NCBI GenBank assembly: GCA_045533485.1
Contig: JAZSHX010000035.1
Span: forward strand, 31,630 to 95,629
Origin: Scatosoma sp045533485
Lineage (GTDB): Bacteria > Bacillota > Clostridia > Christensenellales > Borkfalkiaceae
Direction: 5' to 3'
Length of the DNA: 64,000 nucleotides
A program made the position numbers and the translations under genes. The notes beneath the pieces were generated by a model. That model was not told the DNA's origin, did not search any database, and worked only from the letters and a program-made list of their open reading frames with translations. Positions 16,190-23,708 of this stretch are shown in pieces. How positions within the stretch are numbered: position 1 is the stretch's first letter; each line of letters begins with the position of its first letter.

Positions 16190-17824
16190 ATGAAAACGAT
16201 AGAAGCAACTAACTTTATTGAACAAATCATCAACGACGATATCGAAAACGGGAAAATTTCCGCAGTGCAAACGCGTTTTCCCCCCGAACCCAACGGGTAT
16301 TTGCATATCGGGCATATCAAGAGTATGCTTGTCAATTTCGGTACGGCGAATAAATACGAAGGCAAGTGCAATCTTTTCTTTGACGACACTAACCCTTCCA
16401 AGGAAAAAACGGAGTTTGTAGACGCTATCCGCAAGGATATTTCGTGGATGGGCTACGACTGGGCGAAAGAAGTGTATGCGTCTGATTTCTTCCCCGTAAT
16501 CTATGATTACGCGGAAAAATTAATTACGGATGGCAAAGCGTTCGTGTGCGATTTATCCCCCGAAGAAATTTCCGCTACGCGTGGTACGCTTACGGAAGCA
16601 GGCAAGGAAAGTCCTTACAGAAACAGAAGCGTGGAAGAAAACTTGACGCTGTTTAGAGAAATGAAAGCAGGGAAATATCCCGACGGCAGCAAGTGCTTGC
16701 GCGCGAAAATCGATATGGCGTCGCCGAATATGAATATGCGCGACCCCGTTATTTACCGCATTTTGCGCCACACGCATCACCGCACGGGCGATCAATGGTG
16801 CATTTATCCTATGTACGATTACGCGCATCCTATTTGCGATTATTTGCAAGGGGTAACGCACTCGCTTTGTACCTTGGAATTTGAAGACCACCGCCCTTTG
16901 TACGACTGGGTGGGTATCAACCTTGGGTTTGCGCCCAAGCCCCGTCAAATCGAGTTTGCGCGTCTTGCCGTAACCAACACGGTTATGTCTAAGAGATATT
17001 TGAAAAAGCTTGTGGAAGAAGGCCACGTGCACGGCTGGGACGATCCCCGTATGCCGACGGTGGCAGGGCTTAGAAACCGCGGTGTTCCGCCCGAAGCTTT
17101 GCTGGATTTCTGCACGAAAATCGGGATAGTCAAAGCCAACTCCGAATGCCAGCTTTCCTATTTGGAAGCTTGTATCCGCGACAACTTGAACGAAAACGCC
17201 GAACGTGCTATGGCGGTTTTAGAACCGCTCAAAGTGACGATTACCAACTATCAAGGCGAAGAAGAGCTGGAAACGGCGTTGCACCCCTTGAAACCCGAAC
17301 TTGGCGTGAGAAAACTTGCGTTTTCCAGCGTAGTATATATTGATAAGGCGGATTTCTCTCTCAATCCACCGCCCAAATACCAACGCTTAAAACAAGACGG
17401 CTACGTGCGGTTGAAAAACGCGTACATTATCCACTGCGACGAAGTGGTTTTGGACGAAAACGGCGAAGCGGTCGAGCTGAAATGCAGCTATATTCCCGAA
17501 AGCCGTTCGTCCAACGATACCAGCGGTATCAAGGTGAAAGGGACTATCCAGTGGGTAGACGGAAAGACGGGCGTGGACGCGGAAATCAGAAAATACGCGC
17601 CGCTTTTGAAGGACGCAGAATACGCTGGGCAAGATTTTACGGAAAGAATGAATTTGGACAGCGAACGCATTTACCAAGGCAAAGCCGAACCGTATTTGGC
17701 GCAAAGCCAAGACGGCAAGCAGTTCCAGCTTATGCGCGTGGGATATTATAAAAAATACCAAGACGCAAACGGCAAGCTGGTGCTTTCGGAAATCGTTTCT
17801 TTGAAAGACAGTTTCAATAAATAA
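16190..17824 (+). CDS. glnS: glutaminyl-tRNA synthetase
   Basis: 544-residue class I synthetase. RFPPEPNGYLHIGHIKS carries the HIGH motif at about residues 38-41. NTVMSKRYLKKLVEEGHVHGWDDPRMPT carries the KMSKS-equivalent MSKR at about 265. The C-terminal part is the beta-barrel anticodon-binding domain (YVRLKNAYIIHCDEVV, LKCSYIPESRSSNDTSG). A dedicated GlnRS is less common in Firmicutes than the GatCAB route, so this lineage has a direct Gln-tRNA pathway. Ribosome site weak; 64 bp after fhs. Confidence 0.96.
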   Translation: MKTIEATNFIEQIINDDIENGKISAVQTRFPPEPNGYLHIGHIKSMLVNFGTANKYEGKCNLFFDDTNPSKEKTEFVDAIRKDISWMGYDWAKEVYASDFFPVIYDYAEKLITDGKAFVCDLSPEEISATRGTLTEAGKESPYRNRSVEENLTLFREMKAGKYPDGSKCLRAKIDMASPNMNMRDPVIYRILRHTHHRTGDQWCIYPMYDYAHPICDYLQGVTHSLCTLEFEDHRPLYDWVGINLGFAPKPRQIEFARLAVTNTVMSKRYLKKLVEEGHVHGWDDPRMPTVAGLRNRGVPPEALLDFCTKIGIVKANSECQLSYLEACIRDNLNENAERAMAVLEPLKVTITNYQGEEELETALHPLKPELGVRKLAFSSVVYIDKADFSLNPPPKYQRLKQDGYVRLKNAYIIHCDEVVLDENGEAVELKCSYIPESRSSNDTSGIKVKGTIQWVDGKTGVDAEIRKYAPLLKDAEYAGQDFTERMNLDSERIYQGKAEPYLAQSQDGKQFQLMRVGYYKKYQDANGKLVLSEIVSLKDSFNK

Positions 17825-17864
17825 CAACAACGTAAAGGTAGATAATTTATAAGGAGCAAATAGG

Positions 17865-19097
17865 ATGCTTTACACTTTATTAGCCGGTTCGGCAAACGCA
17901 TTTATACAAAAAATTCCCGCCATGGCAATTTGCGCGGCGGCGGCTTTGTTATTGATTGCGTTTTGCATAGGCGCAAAGAAAGGACTTCGCCGTGTCAACC
18001 TGTTCGGCTTTTTCTGGACGGTGAGCGCAGCGGCGTTTATCCTTATCAAAAAATTTAGTAAGGGCGCGGTAGCAACCGATTTGAAAGGGCTTATTTTCGA
18101 CGCCGTTTTGGCGGTGGGGTGCGTTTTCGGCTGCTTGTTGGCGCAAAAATTTGTCGTTTGGCTGCGCCGTCCTAAGGTGCGCTACGTAAAGAAAAAGGGC
18201 GATAAATTCTTTAAGGACGAAAACGGCGTAGAATACGATTCCGAAAAAGAAGATTTTGACGACTACGAAAAATACGCGTCCACAAAAATGAAAGTAAAAA
18301 AAGGCACGGGAGATCCCAACTTCTTCGGGCGTTTGCTTGGTGGGCTCGTATGCACTTTGAACGTGGGAATCGTGCTGTTTTTGAGCGTGGCGGCGGCTAT
18401 GTTCATTGTCGTTGGTTTGAAAATGGATCAAAGTACGTTTGCTTCCGTATTTGAAAAGGGCTGGGTTAACAACCTTAAAACGTGGTCGTACAGCTATGCT
18501 ATTGATTTTGCGATTATCGGTATTATATTGAAAAATGCACACAGCGGCTATGATAAGGGCTTTATCGAAAGCTTGCGCGTGCTGTTTATAAGAATAGGCA
18601 TTATGGCGGCAGGCGTGGCGGCGTTCTATATCCCGTTCTCTAAATATGCAACGGAAGACGGCGTGGCGTTCCTTTGTTCTACCACCAACCGCTTTATGTC
18701 GCTTGTGGAAAGCGTCGGCGTGCCTGCGTTTGCTGCTCCGTTCACGGGAAGACTTGTGTGTGGCGCTGTTATTTACGCGCTTGCACTTGTAGCGCTTTGG
18801 CTTTTGAATAAATTGCTTATCAAGCTAGCGGACTCGGTGGAAGATATTGCGCTGTTCCGCGTTATGGACGGTGTGCTTTCCTGCGTGGTATACGGCGTGA
18901 TCGGCTGTGTGGTTTGCGTAGCGATTTTGGGCGTTATGTACCTTAGCTCCTATCTTGCAGTTTTCGATTTCACCCCCTTTATAACGGGCGGTTATTTAGC
19001 GGAAGGATTTTTCAATGTTTGTGAAAAAACCATTCCAGGACTTTTGCAAACGGCAAAGGAAACCGTGAAAGGATTTATTGCTGGGTTTAAGCTGTAA
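17865..19097 (+). CDS. polytopic membrane protein, possibly CvpA-like
   Basis: 410 residues with about seven or eight hydrophobic segments. A charged cytoplasmic insert (about residues 105-148) contains KKKGDKFFKDENGVEYDSEKEDFDDYEKY. The N-terminal AICAAAALLLIAFCIGAKKGLRRVNLFGF and the later repeat of paired helices recall CvpA/colicin V production-type proteins. The match is weak and the protein is longer than classic CvpA. The ribosome site AAGGAGCAAATAGG fixes the start. Located 40 bp after glnS, it may be cotranscribed. A repeat-derived terminator follows. Confidence 0.6.
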   Translation: MLYTLLAGSANAFIQKIPAMAICAAAALLLIAFCIGAKKGLRRVNLFGFFWTVSAAAFILIKKFSKGAVATDLKGLIFDAVLAVGCVFGCLLAQKFVVWLRRPKVRYVKKKGDKFFKDENGVEYDSEKEDFDDYEKYASTKMKVKKGTGDPNFFGRLLGGLVCTLNVGIVLFLSVAAAMFIVVGLKMDQSTFASVFEKGWVNNLKTWSYSYAIDFAIIGIILKNAHSGYDKGFIESLRVLFIRIGIMAAGVAAFYIPFSKYATEDGVAFLCSTTNRFMSLVESVGVPAFAAPFTGRLVCGAVIYALALVALWLLNKLLIKLADSVEDIALFRVMDGVLSCVVYGVIGCVVCVAILGVMYLSSYLAVFDFTPFITGGYLAEGFFNVCEKTIPGLLQTAKETVKGFIAGFKL

Positions 19098-19112
19098 AAA
19101 CACTAAACGATA

Positions 19113-19153
19113 GGGGCAGGTATGCGATGAACGCGTACCTGCCCCATTATTTT
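19113..19153 (+). terminator. terminator formed by a full copy of the GGGGCAGGTA repeat
   Basis: 14-bp stem with one G-T pair: GGGGCAGGTATGCG (19113-19126) with 19132-19145, loop ATGAA, then ATTATTTTTA. Half-copies of the same sequence occur at 4797 and 7036. Confidence 0.8.
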
Positions 19154-19161
19154 TAGGCGGT

Positions 19162-19707
19162 TTATTCAAATTGATTTGCTAAAATGTCGGCGGTTAAGCG
19201 CGCCAAAGAGAGTTCGCTTGCGCCCATTTTTGCACCGTCTTCTTTGGATAAAAGCACTACAGCGCCAAGACAATCTCCGCCCAGCACAATCGGCACGATT
19301 ACCTGCGCCGTCACATCGTTTTCTCTAATCGTGGAAACGGGTATTATGTCGCCCCCGTCGGCAAGGTTGGCAAGGTAGCTTCGTCTGTCCTTCAATACCT
19401 TGTCCATTTCAGGGGAAAGCTTTTGCCCGTCGAAATCGCGCTTTCCTTCGCCGTAGGCGTGTAATACGCCGTCCGTATCGCAAATGACGGCAAGCTTACC
19501 GCTTAAATCGTTCAAAGAGCGCGCGGTGGCTTTGCTAAAACGCTCCAAAGTAGCGATAGGGGAATATTTTTTTAGCATAAGCTCGTCCCTATCCGTGAAA
19601 ATTTCCAGCGGATCGCCTTCCTTTATGCGAAGCGTTCGCCGAATTTCTTTGGGAATAACGACGCGCCCAAGTTCATCTATTCTTCTAACAATACCAGTTG
19701 CTTTCAT
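19162..19707 (-). CDS. spoVT: stage V sporulation protein T (AbrB/SpoVT family regulator)
   Basis: 181 residues from ATG 19707. Upstream in-frame starts are rejected because MKATGIVRRIDELGRVVIPKEIRRTL is the canonical SpoVT/AbrB N-terminus and AAAGGAG precedes this ATG. Residues 1-50 form the swapped-hairpin DNA-binding domain (GDPLEIFTD follows), and about 60-180 form a GAF-like domain. SpoVT tunes sigma-G forespore genes, so the organism probably sporulates. Minus-strand GCATA (19753-19757) and CACAATA (19729-19735), 17 bp apart, could be a sigma-G-type promoter; that is a guess. Confidence 0.93.
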   Translation of the reverse strand: MKATGIVRRIDELGRVVIPKEIRRTLRIKEGDPLEIFTDRDELMLKKYSPIATLERFSKATARSLNDLSGKLAVICDTDGVLHAYGEGKRDFDGQKLSPEMDKVLKDRRSYLANLADGGDIIPVSTIRENDVTAQVIVPIVLGGDCLGAVVLLSKEDGAKMGASELSLARLTADILANQFE

Positions 19708-19825
19708 AAAAAATCTCCTTTTATTAAGTATTGTGTGAAGTGAAAAGAAAAATATGCCAAAAGCAAGAAAAAAAGACAAAAGAAAAAATAACGATAGATT
19801 TTTTATAAAAACAGGATAAAATGAG

Positions 19826-19854
19826 TTGACAAACGCGCACGCATGATATATAAT
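19826..19854 (+). promoter_or_regulatory. promoter of tRNA-Leu
   Basis: TTGACA at 19826-19831, 17-bp spacer, TATAAT at 19849-19854, 13 bp before the tRNA 5' end. Confidence 0.85.
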
Positions 19855-19867
19855 AATGTTCGTTAAT

Positions 19868-19952
19868 GCGGTCGTGGCGGAACTGGCAGACGCGCAAGAC
19901 TAAGGATCTTGTGGGTAACTCCATGCAGGTTCAATTCCTGTCGACCGCACCA
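19868..19952 (+). tRNA. tRNA-Leu (anticodon AAG)
   Basis: 85 nt with encoded CCA. The acceptor GCGGTCG pairs with CGACCGC. The anticodon stem CAAGA/TCTTG holds the loop CTAAGGA, which puts AAG at the anticodon (codon CUU). There is a long class II variable arm and a T arm GCAGG/CCTGT with loop TTCAATT. Its 3' 25 nt are the left attachment site of the element that follows. Confidence 0.92.
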
Positions 19953-19954
19953 AA
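19928..19954 (+). repeat. attL, overlapping the tRNA-Leu 3' end
   Basis: 27 bp identical to 27207-27233. It includes the T arm, acceptor 3' strand and CCA, so integration leaves the tRNA intact. Confidence 0.88.
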
Positions 19955-19999
19955 ATCGGGTAATTATGCAAAATAAACGCATAAATACCCGATTTTTTT
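19953..19999 (+). terminator. terminator after tRNA-Leu
   Basis: AAATCGGGTA pairs with TACCCGATTT (19986-19995), with an inner TTATGC/GCATAA helix and a run of seven T. It lies inside the element. Confidence 0.85.
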
Positions 20000-20169
20000 G
20001 CATATTTGATAGGTTTATGCACAGCAAAATCGCCGTTTTTCACGAAAATCGCAACGATTGGTGTATGTTTTGGGCAATGTTTCCGTTCGTTTTATACCCT
20101 TATAAATAAAGGTTTTGACGTTTACATTTTTTCAATGAAAATTAAATCGACTTGGATTGCTTTTGGAGA

Positions 20170-20259
20170 GCATTAAAATATCGCCGGGAATAAAACCCAG
20201 CGGTATTTTTAATTTTAAATGTCAAACACAACGTTTTGCATTTGCTTAATTAAAAATGC
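20170..20259 (-). pseudogene. remnant of a second integrase 3' end with its hairpin
   Basis: A hairpin (about 20172-20210, one mismatch, then TTTTTAATTTT) is followed by about 36 bp nearly matching the last codons of the intact integrase: both share CAACGTTTTGCATTTGCT. The intact gene has the same hairpin-then-gene-end order at 20586-20660. This is probably what is left of an earlier related element. Bases 20000-20170 show nothing I can assign. Confidence 0.55.
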
Positions 20260-20289
20260 TTGACAACTTCCTTGTTTTTATTATATACT
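20260..20289 (+). promoter_or_regulatory. promoter of the candidate ncRNA
   Basis: TTGACA at 20260-20265, 18-bp spacer, TATACT at 20284-20289. Confidence 0.7.
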
Positions 20290-20295
20290 TAGGCT

Positions 20296-20618
20296 GCATT
20301 CTTCGTAATGCCCAATCAGCTTTATTGCAAAGAGGACGACTGCGATACTAATTAAGCAGGGTGAAAAATCATGATTTTCTTTATGTCTATTGATTGGCGG
20401 GTATAGCCTTAAAGTTTGACACAGGTAGGCGCGTTTTAGAAGTTTGACGCCGTAACGCCTGAACCCGACGTTAATCACAAATAGGCCACGTGACATGAAA
20501 GTGCTTCACGATCTGCAGCTTTACGCATGATATTAGTTTTGCGTTTAGTGACGAAATGTTTAAATAGCGGCTATGGAACTTCTACCGCCGAGCTCATTTT
20601 AAATGAGCTCGGCGTTTT
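20296..20618 (+). ncRNA. candidate structured non-coding RNA, about 320 nt
   Basis: Lies between a near-consensus promoter and a 14-bp hairpin terminator (20586-20614, then TTTT). No convincing reading frame is present. Local helices: GCTGCATT..AATG..CAGC at the 5' end, the palindrome AAAATCATGATTTT near 20377, GGCG..CGCC near 20428-20450, GTGA..TCAC, and CGCA..TGCG near 20525-20545. It is antisense to nothing coding and points toward the convergent integrase. I do not recognise the family. Confidence 0.55.
20586..20618 (+). terminator. terminator shared by the ncRNA and the integrase
   Basis: CGCCGAGCTCATTT pairs with AAATGAGCTCGGCG, then GTTTT. It also lies just after the integrase stop on the minus strand. 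Confidence 0.85.
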
Positions 20619-20620
20619 AC

Positions 20621-21841
20621 TTAAATATCAAATACAACGTTTTGCATTTGCTCAATCATAAATTTATCGGGGAAGTGTGTATATACTCTTCCAACCAATC
20701 TTTCAGAGCTATCGCCCATCCAAATATCCACAATGTCAGGGCGAACGTATTGTTGACAAACGGTTGCAAACGTATGGCGCAAATAATACTGCGTGATTTC
20801 TTCGTCGTTCATAATCCGCTTGAAAATTCGGTTGAGTACGTCCGTTCGGTGAGGAAAGACAATCGGCTCGTCTAAATTGAGTTGTTCCCGAGCTTGACGG
20901 CAAATGGGGATTTTCTTATACTCGATTTTCCCGTTCTTGCGCTTGGCGTTCCGCGCGATTAAGAAATCGCCTTCAAAGTGTGCGTCTTCCAACTCACAAG
21001 GACGCAAACCGAAATATAAAAGAATGAGAAAGGTGCGTTTATATTCTTCAAATTCAGGCGAATTTAAGCGTTCTATAAGCGTTTTTTGCTCGTCATAGGT
21101 CAACGCTCTACGCGTGTTCCGTTCGGCTCTTTTGAAAGGGATTAAAACCATAGGATTGTGCGTGAGTATTCCGCTTGCAATTGCGTATTTGAAAATAGAA
21201 TTGAAAATTACGCGTAAATCTTCGTAAACCCGCCCTTCGGCTTTCGTCATAATATTATTAACGTCAATCGTCTTGACGGTGGTTATCCGCATATCGCCGA
21301 TAGCAGGGAATATGTACCGTTTGCAATAGCTTACGTAATTTTTATGCGTACGCTCGTTGAGCTTGTCCTTTTTGAATTCCAACCATTCGTTGGCAATCCG
21401 CATAAACGAGCTTGGCTCGCCCTTGTAATCCTGCCTGCGGTGCTTTTGAATTTGGTCGGGCATCGTTTCTTGGATAAACCGTTCTTTCGCCTTTTCAAGC
21501 GTTGCGCCCGAAACGTGGATATGATAACCGTTCCGCCGATAGCGGATTTCAAAAATGAAAGCGTTTTTACTGTTTTGGCGTTTGAGAACGTGCGCGGCAA
21601 GTCCGTTTGCGATAAATTCTTTCTTGAACGTTTTCGACATCTTGGCAATCTCCTTTTTCGTGAAGTGGGTAATAAAACTTTTTGTGTCAGGGTTTGTGGG
21701 TTTGACGAGATTTTCAACTTTGTCCTGCGTGATACTGTTCGATGCAAGTTTCAAGATAAGCTGAATATTTTCGTCGGCGTTTGGTTTAGTAGTTGCTTCT
21801 TTAATCCATTGGGTAATTTGTTCTAATTCTTTTTGATTCAT
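20621..21841 (-). CDS. tyrosine-type site-specific integrase
   Basis: 406 residues. An N-terminal extension is followed by a SAM-like core-binding domain (SSFMRIANEWLEFKKDKLNERTHKNY) and a catalytic domain with R in YFGLRPCELEDA, the RHTF box (QYYLRHTFATVCQQY) and the nucleophile Tyr in GRVYTHF. These enzymes integrate and excise elements at tRNA ends. The gene points toward the tRNA, the usual layout. AAGGAGG precedes the ATG at 21841. No excisionase gene is evident beside it. Confidence 0.93.
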   Translation of the reverse strand: MNQKELEQITQWIKEATTKPNADENIQLILKLASNSITQDKVENLVKPTNPDTKSFITHFTKKEIAKMSKTFKKEFIANGLAAHVLKRQNSKNAFIFEIRYRRNGYHIHVSGATLEKAKERFIQETMPDQIQKHRRQDYKGEPSSFMRIANEWLEFKKDKLNERTHKNYVSYCKRYIFPAIGDMRITTVKTIDVNNIMTKAEGRVYEDLRVIFNSIFKYAIASGILTHNPMVLIPFKRAERNTRRALTYDEQKTLIERLNSPEFEEYKRTFLILLYFGLRPCELEDAHFEGDFLIARNAKRKNGKIEYKKIPICRQAREQLNLDEPIVFPHRTDVLNRIFKRIMNDEEITQYYLRHTFATVCQQYVRPDIVDIWMGDSSERLVGRVYTHFPDKFMIEQMQNVVFDI

Positions 21842-21928
21842 TGTCCTCCTTGTGGAAAATTTCGGTGTTTTGGGTTTTGTATCCTACCATAAATTTTCGT
21901 AAAATGCAAATGTTTTTTTATAGTTTTT

Positions 21929-23047
21929 TTATTTTGTCCATTGATAATTTTTATTTTTCGGCGGTTTGGGCGCACAGGCGCGTTCATTTGCCGTCCGTTT
22001 TGCTTCTAAAAGTTTATCGGGTGCGTGCGTGTGGATAAATTCAACGTATTCCTTATATCGTTCAAGTTCAGGGATTTTCTTTTCAAGTTTACGAAGTTCA
22101 CTAAAAAGAAAATCGCTGTCTTTGTCCTTGATAGCCTTTTCCTTTTCAAGTTGTTTATAGCTTGCAATAAGCCCAACGATTTGTTTACGAAGTTCGGCTT
22201 TAGAAAACGGTTTCTTGCCGTCTATCGCGTCTTGGAACGCACGTAAGTATTCTTGCATCGGCTTGATTTCTTCTTGTAAGGTTTGTAATTCTTTTTCTTG
22301 CCGTTGCTTTTCCCATTCGTATTTGGTCGTATGCTTTTTATTGCTACCAACTTCTCCGCGTCCTAACCCGTAACGGATAGAAACTTGTTCGTAAAAATCG
22401 TCTTGCAAATTTCCAAACGATAACTGTCCGCCTCGTTGTTCCCAAAAATCTGAACTGCAAATTTTCGGGTGGGGGAGTTTTACTTCTTCATATATGGATT
22501 TCCCGTGGCTGTCTTTCGCTTGAATAGGCGAGCCTTTTTCATTGCGTAAAACTTTTCCGTCGGGCGCTTTGGCGTAAACCTTTTTCTTGCTCGTATCAAT
22601 GAGCGGTATGTAATATAATTGTAAGTGGGGTGTCGTTTCGTCCAAATGCACGACGGCGGATAAAATATTTTCGTCCGTGCCGTGATAACCGATTTGCCGT
22701 AAAACAAATTGATAGCTTCTATTGAAAAAGTCAATTAATTTTTGCGGTGGCAGTTGACCTTGAACGTAGCCGAGCTTTTCAAAAAACGATTTATCCGACG
22801 TAATAATGATTCCTTCAAAAGCGACGGATTTCTTTGTTTCCTTAAACGTTGCGCGGGTGGTTTCGACGATAGATTTCCATTGAGAGATAAGTCCGCCGTC
22901 CGATTTTTTGTAATAGTAGTTGAGTGGCGTTCGCGTGTTATCAATATCTTCGTTGCGGTGATGACGGCTTGTCCGTTCCGTTTCACCACCAATTTTTCCA
23001 AGCGAACCTTTGCTAAATTTTTCTACTCTAATAACTTGACAACTTAT
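21929..23047 (-). CDS. MobV-type relaxase with a non-canonical start codon
   Basis: 372 residues if started at ATA 23047. The frame is continuous from 23059 to the stop at 21929, with TAG at 23060-23062 just upstream and no ATG, GTG or TTG until the GTG at 22651, which lies inside the conserved core. A strong GGAGGA ends 4 nt before ATT (23050) and 7 nt before ATA (23047). The N-terminus reads CQVIRVEKFSKGSLGKIGGE, then DIDNTRTPLNYYYK, and the metal motif HLDETTPHLQ at 134-143, as in pMV158-type Mob/Pre proteins that nick oriT. The C-terminal 150 residues are coiled coil. Initiation is unusual or was lost by mutation. Confidence 0.8.
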   Translation of the reverse strand: MSCQVIRVEKFSKGSLGKIGGETERTSRHHRNEDIDNTRTPLNYYYKKSDGGLISQWKSIVETTRATFKETKKSVAFEGIIITSDKSFFEKLGYVQGQLPPQKLIDFFNRSYQFVLRQIGYHGTDENILSAVVHLDETTPHLQLYYIPLIDTSKKKVYAKAPDGKVLRNEKGSPIQAKDSHGKSIYEEVKLPHPKICSSDFWEQRGGQLSFGNLQDDFYEQVSIRYGLGRGEVGSNKKHTTKYEWEKQRQEKELQTLQEEIKPMQEYLRAFQDAIDGKKPFSKAELRKQIVGLIASYKQLEKEKAIKDKDSDFLFSELRKLEKKIPELERYKEYVEFIHTHAPDKLLEAKRTANERACAPKPPKNKNYQWTK

Positions 23048-23085
23048 AATAAAATCCTCCTAAATTTTAATCTCATCGCATACAC

Positions 23086-23160
23086 GGGTGGGTATGTTTG
23101 GATTTGAATATATCCATATCTCACTAAGATACAACGCGATGCTTATGTATCCCGTTCGCC
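23086..23160. other. possible oriT region upstream of the relaxase
   Basis: Contains two inverted repeats: GGAT..ATCC (23100-23115) and GATACA..TGTATC (23128-23151). MobV elements usually carry oriT just before mob. No known nick sequence was recognised, so this is positional inference. Confidence 0.35.
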
Positions 23161-23194
23161 CTTGCAGGGAGCTTTTTCTAACGTTTAACGTCTG

Positions 23195-23218
23195 TTAGAA
23201 AGACAAAATTACAATCAT
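23195..23218 (-). CDS. possible 7-codon leader peptide before the relaxase
   Basis: Minus-strand GGAGGTGA (23225-23232) lies 9 nt before ATG 23218, encoding MIVILSF. The stop codon lies inside a hairpin (TTTCTAAC 23175-23182 with 23194-23201). Such an arrangement resembles leader-peptide attenuation, but expression is unproven. Confidence 0.35.
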   Translation of the reverse strand: MIVILSF

Positions 23219-23259
23219 AGTTCATCACCTCCGTAAATGGTATTATATAGAGTTTGAGA

Positions 23260-23279
23260 CATCAACGGGTTACGTCTCA
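23260..23279. repeat. hairpin between relaxase leader and array
   Basis: TTGAGAC and GTCTCAA flank a short loop. It lies upstream of the leader peptide on the minus strand and could be an operator. Confidence 0.4.
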
Positions 23280-23314
23280 ATCTAAAAACTTGGGCAGTAT
23301 TATAATTTGAAATA

Positions 23315-23610
23315 GGACATCTAATGTCCCATTTAAGGATTTTTATTATAATAGCTATTGTGGCAACCTAATTGCCCATTTCAAAATTTTTTTATTATAG
23401 CGATTATAAGGACTATTCGTGCAACCTAATTGCACGAATAAAAATTTTTTTATATTATAGAGACTAAAAGTACAACCTAATTGGATGTTTTACAAAAATT
23501 TTTCTTAATATAAGGGGAAAACAGCCAGCCTAATTGTCCATTTGAAAAAATTTTTTAGTATTATAATTTTTCAACTTGCAACCTATTTTCAGGTTATAAA
23601 AAATTTTAGC
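23315..23610 (+). repeat. tandem array of about six hairpin/T-tract units
   Basis: Units recur every 48-58 bp with cores at about 23316, 23364, 23422, 23473, 23526 and 23579. Each has a loop close to CCTAAT inside an inverted repeat whose arms differ between units: GGACAT/ATGTCC, GGCAA/TTGCC, ATTCGTGCAA/TTGCACGAAT and AACCT/AGGTT. Each is followed by A-run plus T-run and then TATTATA. On the plus strand each unit reads as a weak terminator toward the cargo gene. It is not a CRISPR: the repeats are imperfect and the conserved part is a hairpin loop. Confidence 0.7.
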
Positions 23611-23708
23611 AAAGAAAATTATAATAAAAGCGTTTAGACACTGTCCGTCCAAACGCGAAATAAAAAGCCGAGCCTAAAATAACTGGGGGTATAATTTAAG
23701 ATTTAGTT

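Noticed and set aside
20281..20496. 71-codon minus-strand frame inside the candidate ncRNA
   Set aside because: No ribosome site before its ATG and it opposes a promoter-terminator unit with RNA helices.
21929..23047. Relaxase as a frameshifted pseudogene
   Set aside because: Translation shows one continuous frame with all early motifs; only the start codon is abnormal.
23315..23610. CRISPR array
   Set aside because: Units are imperfect, the constant part is a short hairpin loop, spacing varies and there are no cas genes.
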